From assembly GCA_963789565.1 (NCBI GenBank), contig CAWBKX010000002.1:1302001-1366000 (forward strand): a stretch of 64,000 bases of DNA, given 5' to 3'. This DNA is from CALAGB01 sp963789565. Lineage in GTDB: Bacteria > Chloroflexota > Chloroflexia > Thermomicrobiales > Thermomicrobiaceae. The position numbers and the translations under genes are program-made. The notes beneath the pieces were generated by a model. That model saw nothing but the letters and a program-made list of their open reading frames with translations, had not been told where the DNA came from and did not search any database. The first letter of the stretch is position 1. Every line of letters starts with the position of its first letter. Positions 43,274 to 53,143 of this stretch are shown one piece after another.

Positions 43274-44433
43274 CACTCCGCCTTCCCCAGGATCGTGACG
43301 ACACAGGTGGCGCCCGATCCTCCCACATTGTGCGTCAGCGCCAGTTCGGCACCTTCGAGCTGTCGCTCGCCCGCCTCGCCACGCAGCTGGAAGGACGACT
43401 CGACGATCTGACTGACGCCGGTGGCGCCTACCGGATGTCCCTTGGCCTTCAAGCCACCACTCGGATTCACCGGAATCTTGCCGTCACGACCGGTCGCTCC
43501 AGCCACCGCTGCGTCGCCGCCTTCGCCTTTGCCGAAGAAGCCGAGGTCTTCTGTGGCGATGATTTCCGCGATGGTAAAGCAGTCATGTACTTCAGCGAAG
43601 CTCACGTCGCTGGCATCTACCCCAGCCATCTTGAAGGCGCGCTGGGCTGCCTTGCTGGCTGCCGGAAGTGTCGTCAGATCATCCCGCTTATAGAGCGCCA
43701 ACGAGTCGGACGCCTGGCCAAACCCCAGCACGCGGATGCCGGGCTTGGCGAATTTGTCGGCCACATCCCTGGCCACCAGCACTACGGCGGCGGCGCCGTC
43801 GGAAATCGGCGAGCAGTCGTAGAGCGTGAGTGGGTCGGCGATCATGGCCGATTTGGCGATGTCCTCGTGCGTAATCTCACGGTGGAACTGGGCGTACGGG
43901 TTGCCCATAGCGTTATGGTGGTTCTTGATGGCCACGGCGTCCAGAATCGAGCGGTCCTTGCCATACTTCTCGAAATAGGCGCGAGCCATCAGTGCGTAGG
44001 CTCCCGGGAACGTAAGCCCCTGTTTGCTCTCGGTCTCCCAATCGGCCGCTTCGGCCAGGATAGAGGTCGCCTCGCCGATGGGGGTCGACGTCATCTTCTC
44101 AGCGCCGACGATCAAAACCACGTCATAGACGCCGGAAGCGATGGCCATCATGCCGCTGGCGAACGCCGTCGAGCCGGAGGCGCAGGCGTTTTCGAGGCGA
44201 GTGCTGGGGACGTTGTTTAGACCCAGCTCCGACGCGACGAGCGGCGCGACGTGCTCCTGATGAATGAACGTTCCGGGCGAAAAGGTACCGAGAAAGAGGG
44301 CTTCGATCTGGTCGGTCGAGGCTCCAGCGTCGTCGAGCGCAGCCTGAGCAGCCTGCACGGCGAGCTGACGATAGCTCCCTTCGGACTTGCCGAATTTGGT
44401 CTCGGCGATACCCACGATTTCGATTTCGCGCAC
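43273..44433 (-). CDS. thiolase family protein (acyl-CoA acetyltransferase, SCP-x type)
   Basis: The 386-residue enzyme has the thiolase nucleophile Cys84 (ENACASGSTA), His333 in GHPVGATG and the C-terminal NVGGSGATC. The SCP-x/non-condensing-like start IVGIAETKFGKSEG and the DUF35-type partner fit archaeal/Chloroflexota thiolases acting in acyl-CoA degradation or synthesis. The TTG/ATG start follows a GGGAGG-type site. It lies upstream of and coupled to the OB-fold gene. Substrate chain length is unknown. Confidence 0.9.
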   Translation of the reverse strand: MREIEIVGIAETKFGKSEGSYRQLAVQAAQAALDDAGASTDQIEALFLGTFSPGTFIHQEHVAPLVASELGLNNVPSTRLENACASGSTAFASGMMAIASGVYDVVLIVGAEKMTSTPIGEATSILAEAADWETESKQGLTFPGAYALMARAYFEKYGKDRSILDAVAIKNHHNAMGNPYAQFHREITHEDIAKSAMIADPLTLYDCSPISDGAAAVVLVARDVADKFAKPGIRVLGFGQASDSLALYKRDDLTTLPAASKAAQRAFKMAGVDASDVSFAEVHDCFTIAEIIATEDLGFFGKGEGGDAAVAGATGRDGKIPVNPSGGLKAKGHPVGATGVSQIVESSFQLRGEAGERQLEGAELALTHNVGGSGATCVVTILGKAE

Positions 44434-44563
44434 GTGTCCTCCCTGTTGTTTCGAGCCGTGAATGTGGACGTGTCATGGAATTCGATTGGCGCGGCTCTCA
44501 ACATCGAGTATCGCATATGGGGAGTTAGGGGCGACTATTCGCCTCTCTCGCGTGAATCATCTG

Positions 44564-45097
44564 TTACCCATTCCTCGACTCGATGATCTCCCTGAGGCTC
44601 TGGATGTGACCGCGATGCTCAGCTTCGTGTTGCATGAGATGGTGCAGCACCCATTCGGGCGTCACGTCGTACTGCGGCAAGTTTCGCGGACGACGAAAGT
44701 CATCGAGAGTCATCGCTCCGTACGATTCCAGCACCAGAGCGCGAATCTGGTCGAGCACCTGAAGATGGCGCTCCAACTCGCGCTGCTGGGGCGCGGCCAG
44801 CACGCCTGAATCGTCGCGGACGCCTTCGGGGAACAGCATTAGAACTTCGTCCGGAATTTCTCGTTCGAGAACCTCGGCGTACAACCAGTCCGTCTCGATC
44901 ACCGCGACGTGGTACAGGAGCGAGCCAATGCTGTTCTTGTACGGCTCCGGTGCGAGGTCAATCTGGTTCGGATCAAGCCCTTGGAGAGACTGTTTCATCC
45001 GCTCGCGGGTATCTTGCAGCATCCAGAGCATCCGCCCGATCTCCGGGTCAACGCTGCGAAATGGGGCAATGGCCAACTCCTGTCGAGGTTCGGACAT
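44564..45097 (-). CDS. DinB-like four-helix metal-binding protein
   Basis: The 177-residue protein is a second DinB/YfiT-type bundle with IGSLLYHVAVIETDWL and a C-terminal VLHHLMQHEAEHRGHI helix whose histidines form the metal triad. The ATG at 45097 follows GAAGGAGC. It is unrelated in operon terms to the DinB gene at 1111. It is divergent from the arginine-deiminase-fold gene 146 bases away. Function unknown; bacillithiol or mycothiol-linked transferase activity is a family possibility. Confidence 0.85.
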   Translation of the reverse strand: MSEPRQELAIAPFRSVDPEIGRMLWMLQDTRERMKQSLQGLDPNQIDLAPEPYKNSIGSLLYHVAVIETDWLYAEVLEREIPDEVLMLFPEGVRDDSGVLAAPQQRELERHLQVLDQIRALVLESYGAMTLDDFRRPRNLPQYDVTPEWVLHHLMQHEAEHRGHIQSLREIIESRNG

Positions 45098-45243
45098 GCA
45101 CTGCTCCTTCGGTTGCGTCAATACACACAACGCGACTCTACCGCATCTCTCGAGTCGCCGGGCTCCCCAGTACACTCCTGACACTCTCCCCAATCCCGTG
45201 CGACAATCGGCGGCACGGGGAGACTCAAGTCAGGAGGGACGCA

Positions 45244-46275
45244 ATGGCATCAACGCCGGATGATGAACTGCGAAACAGTTCCGCCTATTACCACGTCGTG
45301 CTCGAGCGCATTCCACCACGCGCCGAACCACCGTTTGAAGACGCCGACATGCAAAGGCGCGTCTGGGGCCGCCAATGGGGCGTGAGCAACGACGTCGGAC
45401 GACTGCGCCTGTGTGCGATGCATCGGCCGGGCGACGAGATCAAGAAGATCGATCCAAACAAATACGATCCATCCATTGCCGCGCTGATCGACGACGACGA
45501 GCAATGGTACTGGCGCGATCGCACCGGCCCGGATCTGGCCAAGATGCAGGTGCAGCATGACGGCCTGGTCAAGGTGCTGGAGGACGAAGACGTCGAGATC
45601 GTATGGGTCGACGGCTCACCGGGCGACGTGAAAGCGGTCTTCACACGCGATCAGGCCATTTCCGTGCATGGCGGCGCCGTCGTCTGTCGCATGGGGCCAG
45701 TTGGTCGCGAGTACGGCTACGGCCGCCGCGGCGAGGAAGCCTTTGTCACGCGGACGATTGCAAACCTGGGCATGCCGATAATCCACACGATCCACGGCAC
45801 CGGTTTGGTCGAGGGCGGGTCCTTTGTCTTCCTCAATGAGCACACAGCCGCCATGGGTATGTCCTTCCGGCAGAACGAATCCGGCGCGCGCCAGATAGAG
45901 CAGGTGCTGACGGAGCAAGGGGTTCGACTCATACGCGTACCATTGACCGGACATTCCCTCCATATTGACGGCTGCATCGTCATGGTGGACCACGACAAGG
46001 CCATCGTGAACGTGCCTCATCTCCCGTATTGGTTCCTCGACACGCTCAAGGAGCTTCGAATCCAGCCCATCCACGTTTGGCCGACCGAGGAGTCCGCTGT
46101 CAATTGTCTTGCCCTTCGGCCGGGGAAAGTCGTCATCGCGGATGGTTGCCCACGCACCGTCGAGCGCCTCAACCAGGCGGACATCGAGACGATCGAAATT
46201 CCTTACGACGAGATTCACAAGAACGGCGGAGGTATTCACTGCTCGACAATGCCGCTTGTGCGGGATCCGAGCTGA
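45244..46275 (+). CDS. amidinotransferase/arginine-deiminase family enzyme
   Basis: The 343-residue enzyme has the deiminase-fold motifs: VFTRDQAI (about 135-142), VEGGSFVFL (about 188), catalytic His240 with HIDG, and the C-terminal GGGIHCSTMPL with nucleophilic Cys333. Family members include arginine deiminase, dimethylarginase and glycine amidinotransferase; the exact reaction cannot be read from the motifs. The ATG follows AGGAGGGA. The next gene, 51 bases on, is a class II deacetylase-like amidohydrolase, suggesting modified arginine, agmatine or polyamine metabolism. Confidence 0.85.
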   Translation: MASTPDDELRNSSAYYHVVLERIPPRAEPPFEDADMQRRVWGRQWGVSNDVGRLRLCAMHRPGDEIKKIDPNKYDPSIAALIDDDEQWYWRDRTGPDLAKMQVQHDGLVKVLEDEDVEIVWVDGSPGDVKAVFTRDQAISVHGGAVVCRMGPVGREYGYGRRGEEAFVTRTIANLGMPIIHTIHGTGLVEGGSFVFLNEHTAAMGMSFRQNESGARQIEQVLTEQGVRLIRVPLTGHSLHIDGCIVMVDHDKAIVNVPHLPYWFLDTLKELRIQPIHVWPTEESAVNCLALRPGKVVIADGCPRTVERLNQADIETIEIPYDEIHKNGGGIHCSTMPLVRDPS

Positions 46276-46326
46276 CGCAGGCCGAATCGGGACAACCAGG
46301 ACTGACAGGACAGGAGATCAAACCTC

Positions 46327-47454
46327 ATGGCCAACCAGCGCTCGACCGGTCTCGTCTACAGCGATCGCTACTTGCAGCACAACACGAACCCCTATCGGCT
46401 CGTTTCAGGGGCCACGCTGCCGTTCGTCGAGCCGGTGGATCACCCATCGAACCCACGTCTGGTCGAGCGCACCAAGAAGCTGCTGGATTACACCGGACTG
46501 GCGAAAGAGCTGGTGCGAGTGGAGCCCTACCTCGCAACGCCTGACGATCTGGCGGCGTTCCATCCGTTGGATTATGTCGAACAAATCCGCGAGATCAGTG
46601 AGTCAGGTGGCGGTGACGCCGGGCAGGGAGCCCCGGTCGGAGCCGACTCCTATGAGATCGCGTTGCTGGCCGCTGGTGGCGTCATGTCCGCCGTCGACGC
46701 CGTGATGAACGACACCGTCAACCAATGCTTCGCGTTGGTGCGTCCGCCCGGCCATCATGCCGAAGCCCGCAAGGGCCGCGGGTTCTGCATCTTCGGCAAC
46801 GTGGCTGTGGCGGCACGGCACGCGCAACGACGTTATGGCGTCGCAAAGGTCATGGTCGTCGATTGGGACGTGCATCACGGCAACGGCACCCAGGCGGCGT
46901 TCTACGACGATCCTAGCGTCATGTTCATCTCGCTGCAGCAAGACCGCCTATTCCCGATCGAGTCAGGCATGCCGAACGAAATCGGCAGCGGTACCGGAGC
47001 GGGGTACACGGTGAATCTGGCGCTTCCGGCCGGATCGGGCGGCGCGGCTTATCGCTCGGCCTTCGAGCGGGTCGTCGTGCCGCTCGCCGAGCAGTTCAAG
47101 CCTGAGTTCGTCTTCGTCTCGGCCGGTCAGGATGCCAGCGCTAGCGATCCGCTCGGGCGCATGCTGCTGGCGACCGATCACTACCGCGAACTGACCGCGA
47201 TCATGCAGGGCGTGGCCGAGCGCACGGCCCACGGGCGACTGGTTCTGGCTCAAGAGGGGGGCTACAGCGAGACGTATGCACCATATTGCACGCTGGCTAT
47301 TTTCGAGACATTGACGGGACATCGTACCGGCATCGAGGAACCGACAGACCCTGTGCGCGTGGCGGCATGGCCCGCATCGCAGTCCGTTTCACACGATCAA
47401 GCTGCTGCGATCGACCTGACTATCGAACAGCTCCAGCCGTATTGGAAGCTATGA
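46327..47454 (+). CDS. class II histone-deacetylase-like / acetylpolyamine amidohydrolase
   Basis: The 375-residue protein has the arginase/deacetylase fold motifs: RPPGHHAEA with His143/His144, VVDWDVHHGNG with zinc ligands Asp181 and His183, third ligand Asp269 in SAGQDAS, and the QEGGY catalytic Tyr. Bacterial members deacetylate acetylpolyamines, acetoin-pathway proteins or small amides. The gene follows the deiminase-fold gene and begins at ATG with an AGGAG site. The pair suggests polyamine or acylated amine breakdown; no polyamine transporter is adjacent. Confidence 0.9.
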   Translation: MANQRSTGLVYSDRYLQHNTNPYRLVSGATLPFVEPVDHPSNPRLVERTKKLLDYTGLAKELVRVEPYLATPDDLAAFHPLDYVEQIREISESGGGDAGQGAPVGADSYEIALLAAGGVMSAVDAVMNDTVNQCFALVRPPGHHAEARKGRGFCIFGNVAVAARHAQRRYGVAKVMVVDWDVHHGNGTQAAFYDDPSVMFISLQQDRLFPIESGMPNEIGSGTGAGYTVNLALPAGSGGAAYRSAFERVVVPLAEQFKPEFVFVSAGQDASASDPLGRMLLATDHYRELTAIMQGVAERTAHGRLVLAQEGGYSETYAPYCTLAIFETLTGHRTGIEEPTDPVRVAAWPASQSVSHDQAAAIDLTIEQLQPYWKL

Positions 47455-47481
47455 CGCGAGGAATGCTCAAAGGCCTTGGGG

Positions 47482-50400
47482 TCAATGTTCGTCGGCGTAT
47501 TTGCCGCCAAGGGCCTTGAGGCTGGCAAGCAGATCTTCGGGGTTGACCGGTTTCTGGAGCAGCGCATTGACGCCGGCCGTGACCGCCATCGCGCGCAGCT
47601 TCGAGTCGTCGTTGGCAACGATGGCAACGACCGGGATGTCGCCCTGCGATTTGGCCGCGCGGATCACCTGAAACGGGTCCAGCAGCGGCAGATCCAGATC
47701 GATCACCAGCAGCTCGGGCGAGATCGAATCCAGCAGCTCCCAGGCTTCCAGTCCGTCGCGCGCCTCAACCGCGCGCCAGCCGGCCTGCTCCAACATCTGC
47801 GTCAATCCGCGCCGCACCGTGACCGACTTATCGGCGATCAGAGCGAACGGAACGCGCGTCAGCGTCGCGGTATTGCGCCCCTTACGTCGTCGCGCGGTGC
47901 GGCGTGCGTCAAGGAGCTGATCCAGATCGACCACCGCGGCATGTACGCCGGAGGTGAGCAAGGCCGAACCAACCACGCCGGAAAGCTGCAACCCCGGGCT
48001 GGTCACCGGCAGAAGCTCCACTTCCTGCACACCTACCACATCGTCCACCTTGATCAGCCAATGGCTCCCAAGCTGCTCCACGCGTAGCACCGTGCCGCCA
48101 CCGTCGCGAACGTGATGCGGTGCACGTAGACCAAGCAGCGATCCCAGGTCGACGATCGGAACTCGGACGGCGCCGAGATCCGCCAGGAATGTCGTCCCCT
48201 CTTGCGCGATCGAGCGCACCACCGAAGCGGGAACGACCTGCGTCTTGACGAACGGCATGACGAATGGCTCGCTCGCCACCGAGACGACAATGGCACTGAT
48301 GGTCGGCACCGCGAGCGGCAGCCGAATGGTCACCGTCGTACCTCGCCGCATCTCAGAATCGATTGAGACAGTGCCTTTCATTTCGGCCACGAGCTGTCCA
48401 ACGATGTCGAGCCCGTGCCCGCTGGCGACACGTCCGTCGCCGTCCATGCGCGCCGTTAGGCCCGGCAGGAAAATGAGCTGCAGAGCCCGTTCGCGCGTCA
48501 TTCCGGTGGCCGGAACGGGGTAGCCGCTCTCGGAGGCGCGACGCAGCACCAACCGATCGTCAATCCCGTTTCCATCGTCTGTTACGTCGATGACGATTTG
48601 CGTCCCGTCGCGACGAGCACTCAACCGAACCGTGCCGCGCTCTGGCTTGCCGACCGCTCGCCGTGTCGACGGTGGTTCGATGCCGTGGTCAATCGCGTTG
48701 CGAATCAGGTGAAGCAGCGCGGTGTTGAGCCGCTCATGTAGCACGCTGTTGACCATCAGACCGCCGCCTTCGAGCACGAAGTTGGCGTCCTTGCCCAGTC
48801 GATGCGTCAGCCCGCGAAGCGCGCGTTGCAGATTCGGTCCCAGCGCGGCGATCGGTGTGAGCTGAAGGTTGCGGGCGCTTTCATTCAGAGCCGTCACCAC
48901 GGAACCGAGACGCACCTGTGCGGCGTCCGATTCGATTCGCAGATGGTCGAGATCGGAAACCGAAATCGCGAGATCCGACACGATCTCGGAAAGCTCCCGT
49001 GTGACGGCGGCGGAATCGTCGGACGAGTTCAAGCGCTCCGAGAGGGCGCCGAGCCGGTCGCCGACGACGGTGATGTCCTGCACCGTCTGAGTAAGCCTGC
49101 GCGAGCGTTGCTGGTTCCCGCCCGATCGAACGAGAAGCTCGTTGACATGCCTGGCCAGGCGATCGAACGCTTCTATGTCGACGATCAACTTGTCCGACGT
49201 ATCGACCGATTTCTCGTGCTTCGGTTCTGGCCGTACCTGCGACAGCAGCCAATGCAGATCGGCGTCGAGCCCTCTTAGCTCTGCCAGCACGTCGTCACTG
49301 AGTGGCTCCTCGCCCAGGCTGGTGATGGCGGATTCAATGCGCCAGCACTGATCGACGATCACGGACGCGCCCGCTAGCGCGGCAGATTCCTTGAGCTTCA
49401 ACAAAACGTCCCAGAGACCGGCTCGATTGCTGACAGATGAGCGATCGCGCTCGAGCCCGCGGATCATGGCCGGCAGGCGCTGAGACACATCGATGATGTC
49501 GGCCAGGAAACGATCTGGGTCACCGCGGCTACGACCCGGTCCGGGTCTGCCGGTCGAAACAACCCCACCACGGTCCTGCTCGAGCATCCGCAGCGCCTCA
49601 TAGATCGACGGCACGGCGGGAACGACGTGACCGTTGGGGGTGGATACAGCGTTCGGCACCCGCACACCCAGATGTTCCGCGGAGAGCGGGCCGGTCTGAA
49701 GCTGCGCGGTCTGCACGTTGAAGCGCTTCAAGATCTGGTTGGCTTCCTCGATCAGCGCTTCCACCCGTTGCATGGAGTCGGCACTTGGTTCGGGTCCGTC
49801 AAGCACCGAGGCGATGCCGTGCCCGCAACTGACACAAAATTCCACGACTTCGCGAGTCGGTGGACCACTCGAGGAGCGCAGCGTTTGAAACAGATACGAG
49901 AGACGAGCCGAGAGGCGCTCAACGGGACGAATACCCGCCACGGCGGCAGATGCTCGCAGCGCCTTTGAGCCAACCAGCAGATCATTGACCGACTCCAGGC
50001 GCTCCGGGTTGGAGCGCAACGTTTCAGTCTGTGCCACGTAGGAGGCGAGGAGCTGACGCATCTCACGCATGCGCCCCAATTGCTGAGTCGCCGAATGCGG
50101 TTCGATGACCAACGGTTGATCGAACGTTCCGCCTGGCCCTCCGTCGAAATTCGCCGAATCCCCCATCGCCTCGAAGATGCGGGCCACCTCGTGCGCGTTA
50201 TTGAGATCGATCTCGACCAAATAGTCGGTGCCGCGCCGTGGCATCGACAACAGGATCGACCGCGCATGGTTGATGATGGACGTGGGGTCCTCGCCGATGG
50301 CCAGTGCATGAACAACTCGCGAGAGGTCGGCGGCGGCGGAGGTGACGAAATGTCCGAGGTACGGGGCAGGAGCAGAGGTCTCCGTCAGCGCCAATGCGAC

Positions 50401-50592
50401 GGCTTCCTCGACCACAGTCGCGGCCTCAATGACCGGGTGGGCTCCGCTGCTGATGGCCAGTTCGCGAACCGTGACCAATGTGCTGAGGATCGATTCGACT
50501 GTGTCGCGATCTGGAGATTCACGCTGCATTTCCATGGCGCCCAGGCAGACGACATCCACATGCTGTTGGATGTCTCCCGCGATCTGCGCCAT
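47482..50592 (-). CDS. orphan CheA-like hybrid kinase with CheW and receiver domains, degenerate phospho sites
   Basis: From the ATG at 50592 (AGGAG nine bases upstream) the protein has about 1036 residues. Two HPt-like helical regions (about 1-110 and 180-290) come first, then a dimerisation helix pair and a CheA-type ATPase with N-box HLIRNAIDHGIEPP (about 625), DDGNGID (about 674) and GHGLDIV (about 726). A CheW-like domain (about 767-897) and a receiver (about 917-1030) follow. The HPt His is absent: the second HPt reads KALRASA where HTLKGSA is expected. The receiver keeps Asp about 963 and Lys but lacks one acidic residue and the switch Thr/Ser. No other chemotaxis gene is near. Confidence 0.85.
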   Translation of the reverse strand: MAQIAGDIQQHVDVVCLGAMEMQRESPDRDTVESILSTLVTVRELAISSGAHPVIEAATVVEEAVALALTETSAPAPYLGHFVTSAAADLSRVVHALAIGEDPTSIINHARSILLSMPRRGTDYLVEIDLNNAHEVARIFEAMGDSANFDGGPGGTFDQPLVIEPHSATQQLGRMREMRQLLASYVAQTETLRSNPERLESVNDLLVGSKALRASAAVAGIRPVERLSARLSYLFQTLRSSSGPPTREVVEFCVSCGHGIASVLDGPEPSADSMQRVEALIEEANQILKRFNVQTAQLQTGPLSAEHLGVRVPNAVSTPNGHVVPAVPSIYEALRMLEQDRGGVVSTGRPGPGRSRGDPDRFLADIIDVSQRLPAMIRGLERDRSSVSNRAGLWDVLLKLKESAALAGASVIVDQCWRIESAITSLGEEPLSDDVLAELRGLDADLHWLLSQVRPEPKHEKSVDTSDKLIVDIEAFDRLARHVNELLVRSGGNQQRSRRLTQTVQDITVVGDRLGALSERLNSSDDSAAVTRELSEIVSDLAISVSDLDHLRIESDAAQVRLGSVVTALNESARNLQLTPIAALGPNLQRALRGLTHRLGKDANFVLEGGGLMVNSVLHERLNTALLHLIRNAIDHGIEPPSTRRAVGKPERGTVRLSARRDGTQIVIDVTDDGNGIDDRLVLRRASESGYPVPATGMTRERALQLIFLPGLTARMDGDGRVASGHGLDIVGQLVAEMKGTVSIDSEMRRGTTVTIRLPLAVPTISAIVVSVASEPFVMPFVKTQVVPASVVRSIAQEGTTFLADLGAVRVPIVDLGSLLGLRAPHHVRDGGGTVLRVEQLGSHWLIKVDDVVGVQEVELLPVTSPGLQLSGVVGSALLTSGVHAAVVDLDQLLDARRTARRRKGRNTATLTRVPFALIADKSVTVRRGLTQMLEQAGWRAVEARDGLEAWELLDSISPELLVIDLDLPLLDPFQVIRAAKSQGDIPVVAIVANDDSKLRAMAVTAGVNALLQKPVNPEDLLASLKALGGKYADEH

Positions 50593-50846
50593 AGAGCTGT
50601 TCTCCTGCGAGGCCGATACCATCCCGGCTTCCCCGATCACGCTGTCTCACGACTTCAGGCGGGCGAGCCGCACTGCGCAACGTGGCGCACACCAGCGCTG
50701 GCCAACGCCAGACGGCGCTACGTAATGTAGGATAGCCGACCTCCGCCAATCCCTCCTGAGTTATTGGTCCTGAAAGGGCACCCGGTTCCCGGCGCAAAAG
50801 TTGGACGTTGGTACCACGAAATCGCGGATTATGTCCAAACAGCCGA

Positions 50847-51854
50847 TTATGCGGGCCGGGCAACCAATGCGAGGATGCCCGGAAGCATCACGTCGACGCG
50901 TGACCAGGACTCACCTCGATCGGTGGATTGCCACAGCGCTCCGTCGCGCATGCCAGCGAAAAGCTCACCCGGTCGGTCCAGCGGCGCGACCAAGGCGTAT
51001 GGCATCACCGGCAGCGGCGCGTCGAGGCCGCCGTCCAGCGCCTCCCAGGGGTTGTCGCCACGCTTGCGATAGATGAACGCATCGGCACTTTCCCGATCGC
51101 CGTGAGCGAAGCGGGCGCTGTGGGTGGCGGAGACGTACCACAGATCGGGGTCCGCGGGATCGACCGCCAATCCCCACACATAGTGACGATCCATGCCCTC
51201 ATCAACCTCTGACCATGTCTCGCCGATGTCCTGGCTACTCGCCACACCACCGCCGGCTGCCTCATAGACACGATTAGTGGCTGAATGATGGGTCACGATG
51301 GCGTGCGAATCGTGGTACGAACCAGGTTTGCGATCTTCCCAATTCTCACCACCATCGATACTCCGCATTACACCGCCGAGTTCAATACCCGCGAAGAGGA
51401 TATTGGCGTCGCTCCAATGCGGGGCAATCCAGCGCACGTGTGACGTCCACGGACGTGGTGGAAACGACCAGGTCGGAGCGCTGGGGATGTCGCGCAGCGT
51501 AGGCAGATCGTGCCAGGACTCCCCGCCATCGCGACTGCGATAGATGGAACTCGGCTCGGTACCGGCGAAGACGGCGCCGATTCCGTCGCTTCGATCGGCG
51601 GGGCTCACGGCAACCGAGAGAATGCGCTCGTGCGGGATACCGTCACCGGCTGAATGCCAGCGTTGACCGCCGTCATCGCTGCGAAAGAGACCGTTGTCAA
51701 ACGTTCCGGCGTACATGCGTTTGGCATCCAGCGGGTCAAGAGCAAGACATTGAACGCCCACACCGGTCAATACCGACTTCACGCCCCACTTTCCACTGTT
51801 ATCGCGGTGCAGGCGTACGACGTCGTTTCCGGTAGCTGCGAAGAGTGTGATCAT
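50847..51854 (-). CDS. Asp-box (BNR) beta-propeller protein
   Basis: The 335-residue protein has five Asp-box repeats of the S-x-D-x-G-x-x-W type (RSDDGGQRW, RSRDGGESW, RSIDGGENW, SSQDIGETW, QSTDRGESW), as in sialidase-like and photosystem-assembly Ycf48-type propellers. No signal peptide is visible, so it may be cytoplasmic. The catalytic Arg triad and Tyr/Glu of sialidases are not evident, so an enzyme role is unlikely or unproven. The ATG follows AGGAGG. It lies between the CheA-like gene and the oxidoreductase, all on the minus strand. Confidence 0.82.
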   Translation of the reverse strand: MITLFAATGNDVVRLHRDNSGKWGVKSVLTGVGVQCLALDPLDAKRMYAGTFDNGLFRSDDGGQRWHSAGDGIPHERILSVAVSPADRSDGIGAVFAGTEPSSIYRSRDGGESWHDLPTLRDIPSAPTWSFPPRPWTSHVRWIAPHWSDANILFAGIELGGVMRSIDGGENWEDRKPGSYHDSHAIVTHHSATNRVYEAAGGGVASSQDIGETWSEVDEGMDRHYVWGLAVDPADPDLWYVSATHSARFAHGDRESADAFIYRKRGDNPWEALDGGLDAPLPVMPYALVAPLDRPGELFAGMRDGALWQSTDRGESWSRVDVMLPGILALVARPA

Positions 51855-51907
51855 CTGGAAACCTCCTGTCGAGACGCGTACGAGCGATCGTCAAGGGACG
51901 ACGGCGG

Positions 51908-53143
51908 TTATTTAGCACCCTTTCCAGCGTGCCGCTTGCGCGGGTTGTTCTTCTCCCCTGCTGTGAAGGGGTTGTCCCACTCCACGCCGCCGCGCGAAAA
52001 GCGGTTGGGATCGAACGGCTCGAGGTCGAGCGCCGCACGTCCATGCAAGATGAGCTGAGCCATCGCCTTGCCCGTAGCCGCCCCCCAAGAGAAGCCGCCA
52101 CCGTTGAACCCCGCGGCCACGTAGAGGTTCTTGACCCCACCATACGATCCGATCATCGGAAGACCATCAGCGGTAAATCCCATGATCCCCGCCCAATTGC
52201 GTACGACTTTCAATGACCCCAGTGGCGGAAAGAGGGCGGAAATGCAGGAGCCTATCCCTTTAAGGACTGGCGGCGTGACGCGCTCCTCGTATGAACCGAG
52301 TCCCTCATCGATGTCGAGCCTGCGATAGCCACCGCACAGAATTTGGCCAGTGGCGGTCTGGCGACCATATTCTTTATCGAAATTGGTGCCGAATGGATGC
52401 CGAACAACCTCGCCGACCGCTTCTGTGACCAGGATCTGACCGCGTGCCGGAACGAGCGCGCCGGACGGCAGATCGGGGAGGAGTGTTGGTGTCCACGAAT
52501 TTGCCGCCACCACCACCGCCCCAACCTCAATCGTGCCCCGTTCCGTCGTCACTCCGTGGACTTCGCCGTTCGTCATGTCGATACTGATGGCCGGATTCCA
52601 GACCGAGAACTCGGCACCGAATCGACGCGCGCCGTTGGCCAACGCGTGGACCAACTGGAACGGCCAGAGATGCCCACTACTGCGCGCAAACTTGGCGCCC
52701 AGCACGCGATCGGAAATGACTGGAACCATTGACTTGAGTGTCGAGAGATCGAGCATCTCGACCTCGGATCCCAACTCTATCTGTGCGTTGGTGCTCGCCT
52801 GCAGGTGCTCGAATTGCTCCTCATTGGTGGCGATGTCGAGCGTACCTGGGAGACGCAGTGAGAAAACGTCTTCCAGCTCACGCGGAAGCTCTTCGCGGAT
52901 CATGCGCAGATTTTCCATGGTGAGGGCATAGACGGCGCGTCCGGTTTCCGTGTGCATGGCCGAGCCCGCACCGGTCATCCCGCCGTTGCGGCCGGATGCG
53001 CCGGAACAGATGCCACGCTTCTCAACCACCACGACCCGCTTGCCGCGCTTGGCCAACTGGTAGGCGATCGAGCATCCGAGCAGACCGGCGCCGATCACGA
53101 CCGCCTCGGCATCCCTGGGGATCGAACGCTGCTCTTCCGACAC
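51908..53143 (-). CDS. FAD-dependent DAO-family oxidoreductase
   Basis: The protein of about 411 residues is a D-amino-acid-oxidase/glycine-oxidase-type flavoprotein: VIGAGLLGCSIAYQLAKRG Rossmann motif at the N-terminus, the GASGRNGGMTG segment, and the C-terminal NLYVAAGFNGGGFSWGAATGK FAD-binding end. It would oxidise an amine such as sarcosine, glycine or a D-amino acid. The GTG at 53143 follows GGAG six bases upstream; an ATG-containing extension upstream has no site. The C-terminal tail is basic (RKRHAGKGAK). It lies 53 bases upstream of the propeller gene. Confidence 0.88.
   Translation of the reverse strand: MSEEQRSIPRDAEAVVIGAGLLGCSIAYQLAKRGKRVVVVEKRGICSGASGRNGGMTGAGSAMHTETGRAVYALTMENLRMIREELPRELEDVFSLRLPGTLDIATNEEQFEHLQASTNAQIELGSEVEMLDLSTLKSMVPVISDRVLGAKFARSSGHLWPFQLVHALANGARRFGAEFSVWNPAISIDMTNGEVHGVTTERGTIEVGAVVVAANSWTPTLLPDLPSGALVPARGQILVTEAVGEVVRHPFGTNFDKEYGRQTATGQILCGGYRRLDIDEGLGSYEERVTPPVLKGIGSCISALFPPLGSLKVVRNWAGIMGFTADGLPMIGSYGGVKNLYVAAGFNGGGFSWGAATGKAMAQLILHGRAALDLEPFDPNRFSRGGVEWDNPFTAGEKNNPRKRHAGKGAK

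Noticed and set aside
43261..44220. A 319-residue plus-strand frame over the thiolase gene
   Set aside because: The opposite strand encodes a thiolase with all catalytic motifs; the plus frame has no recognisable domain.
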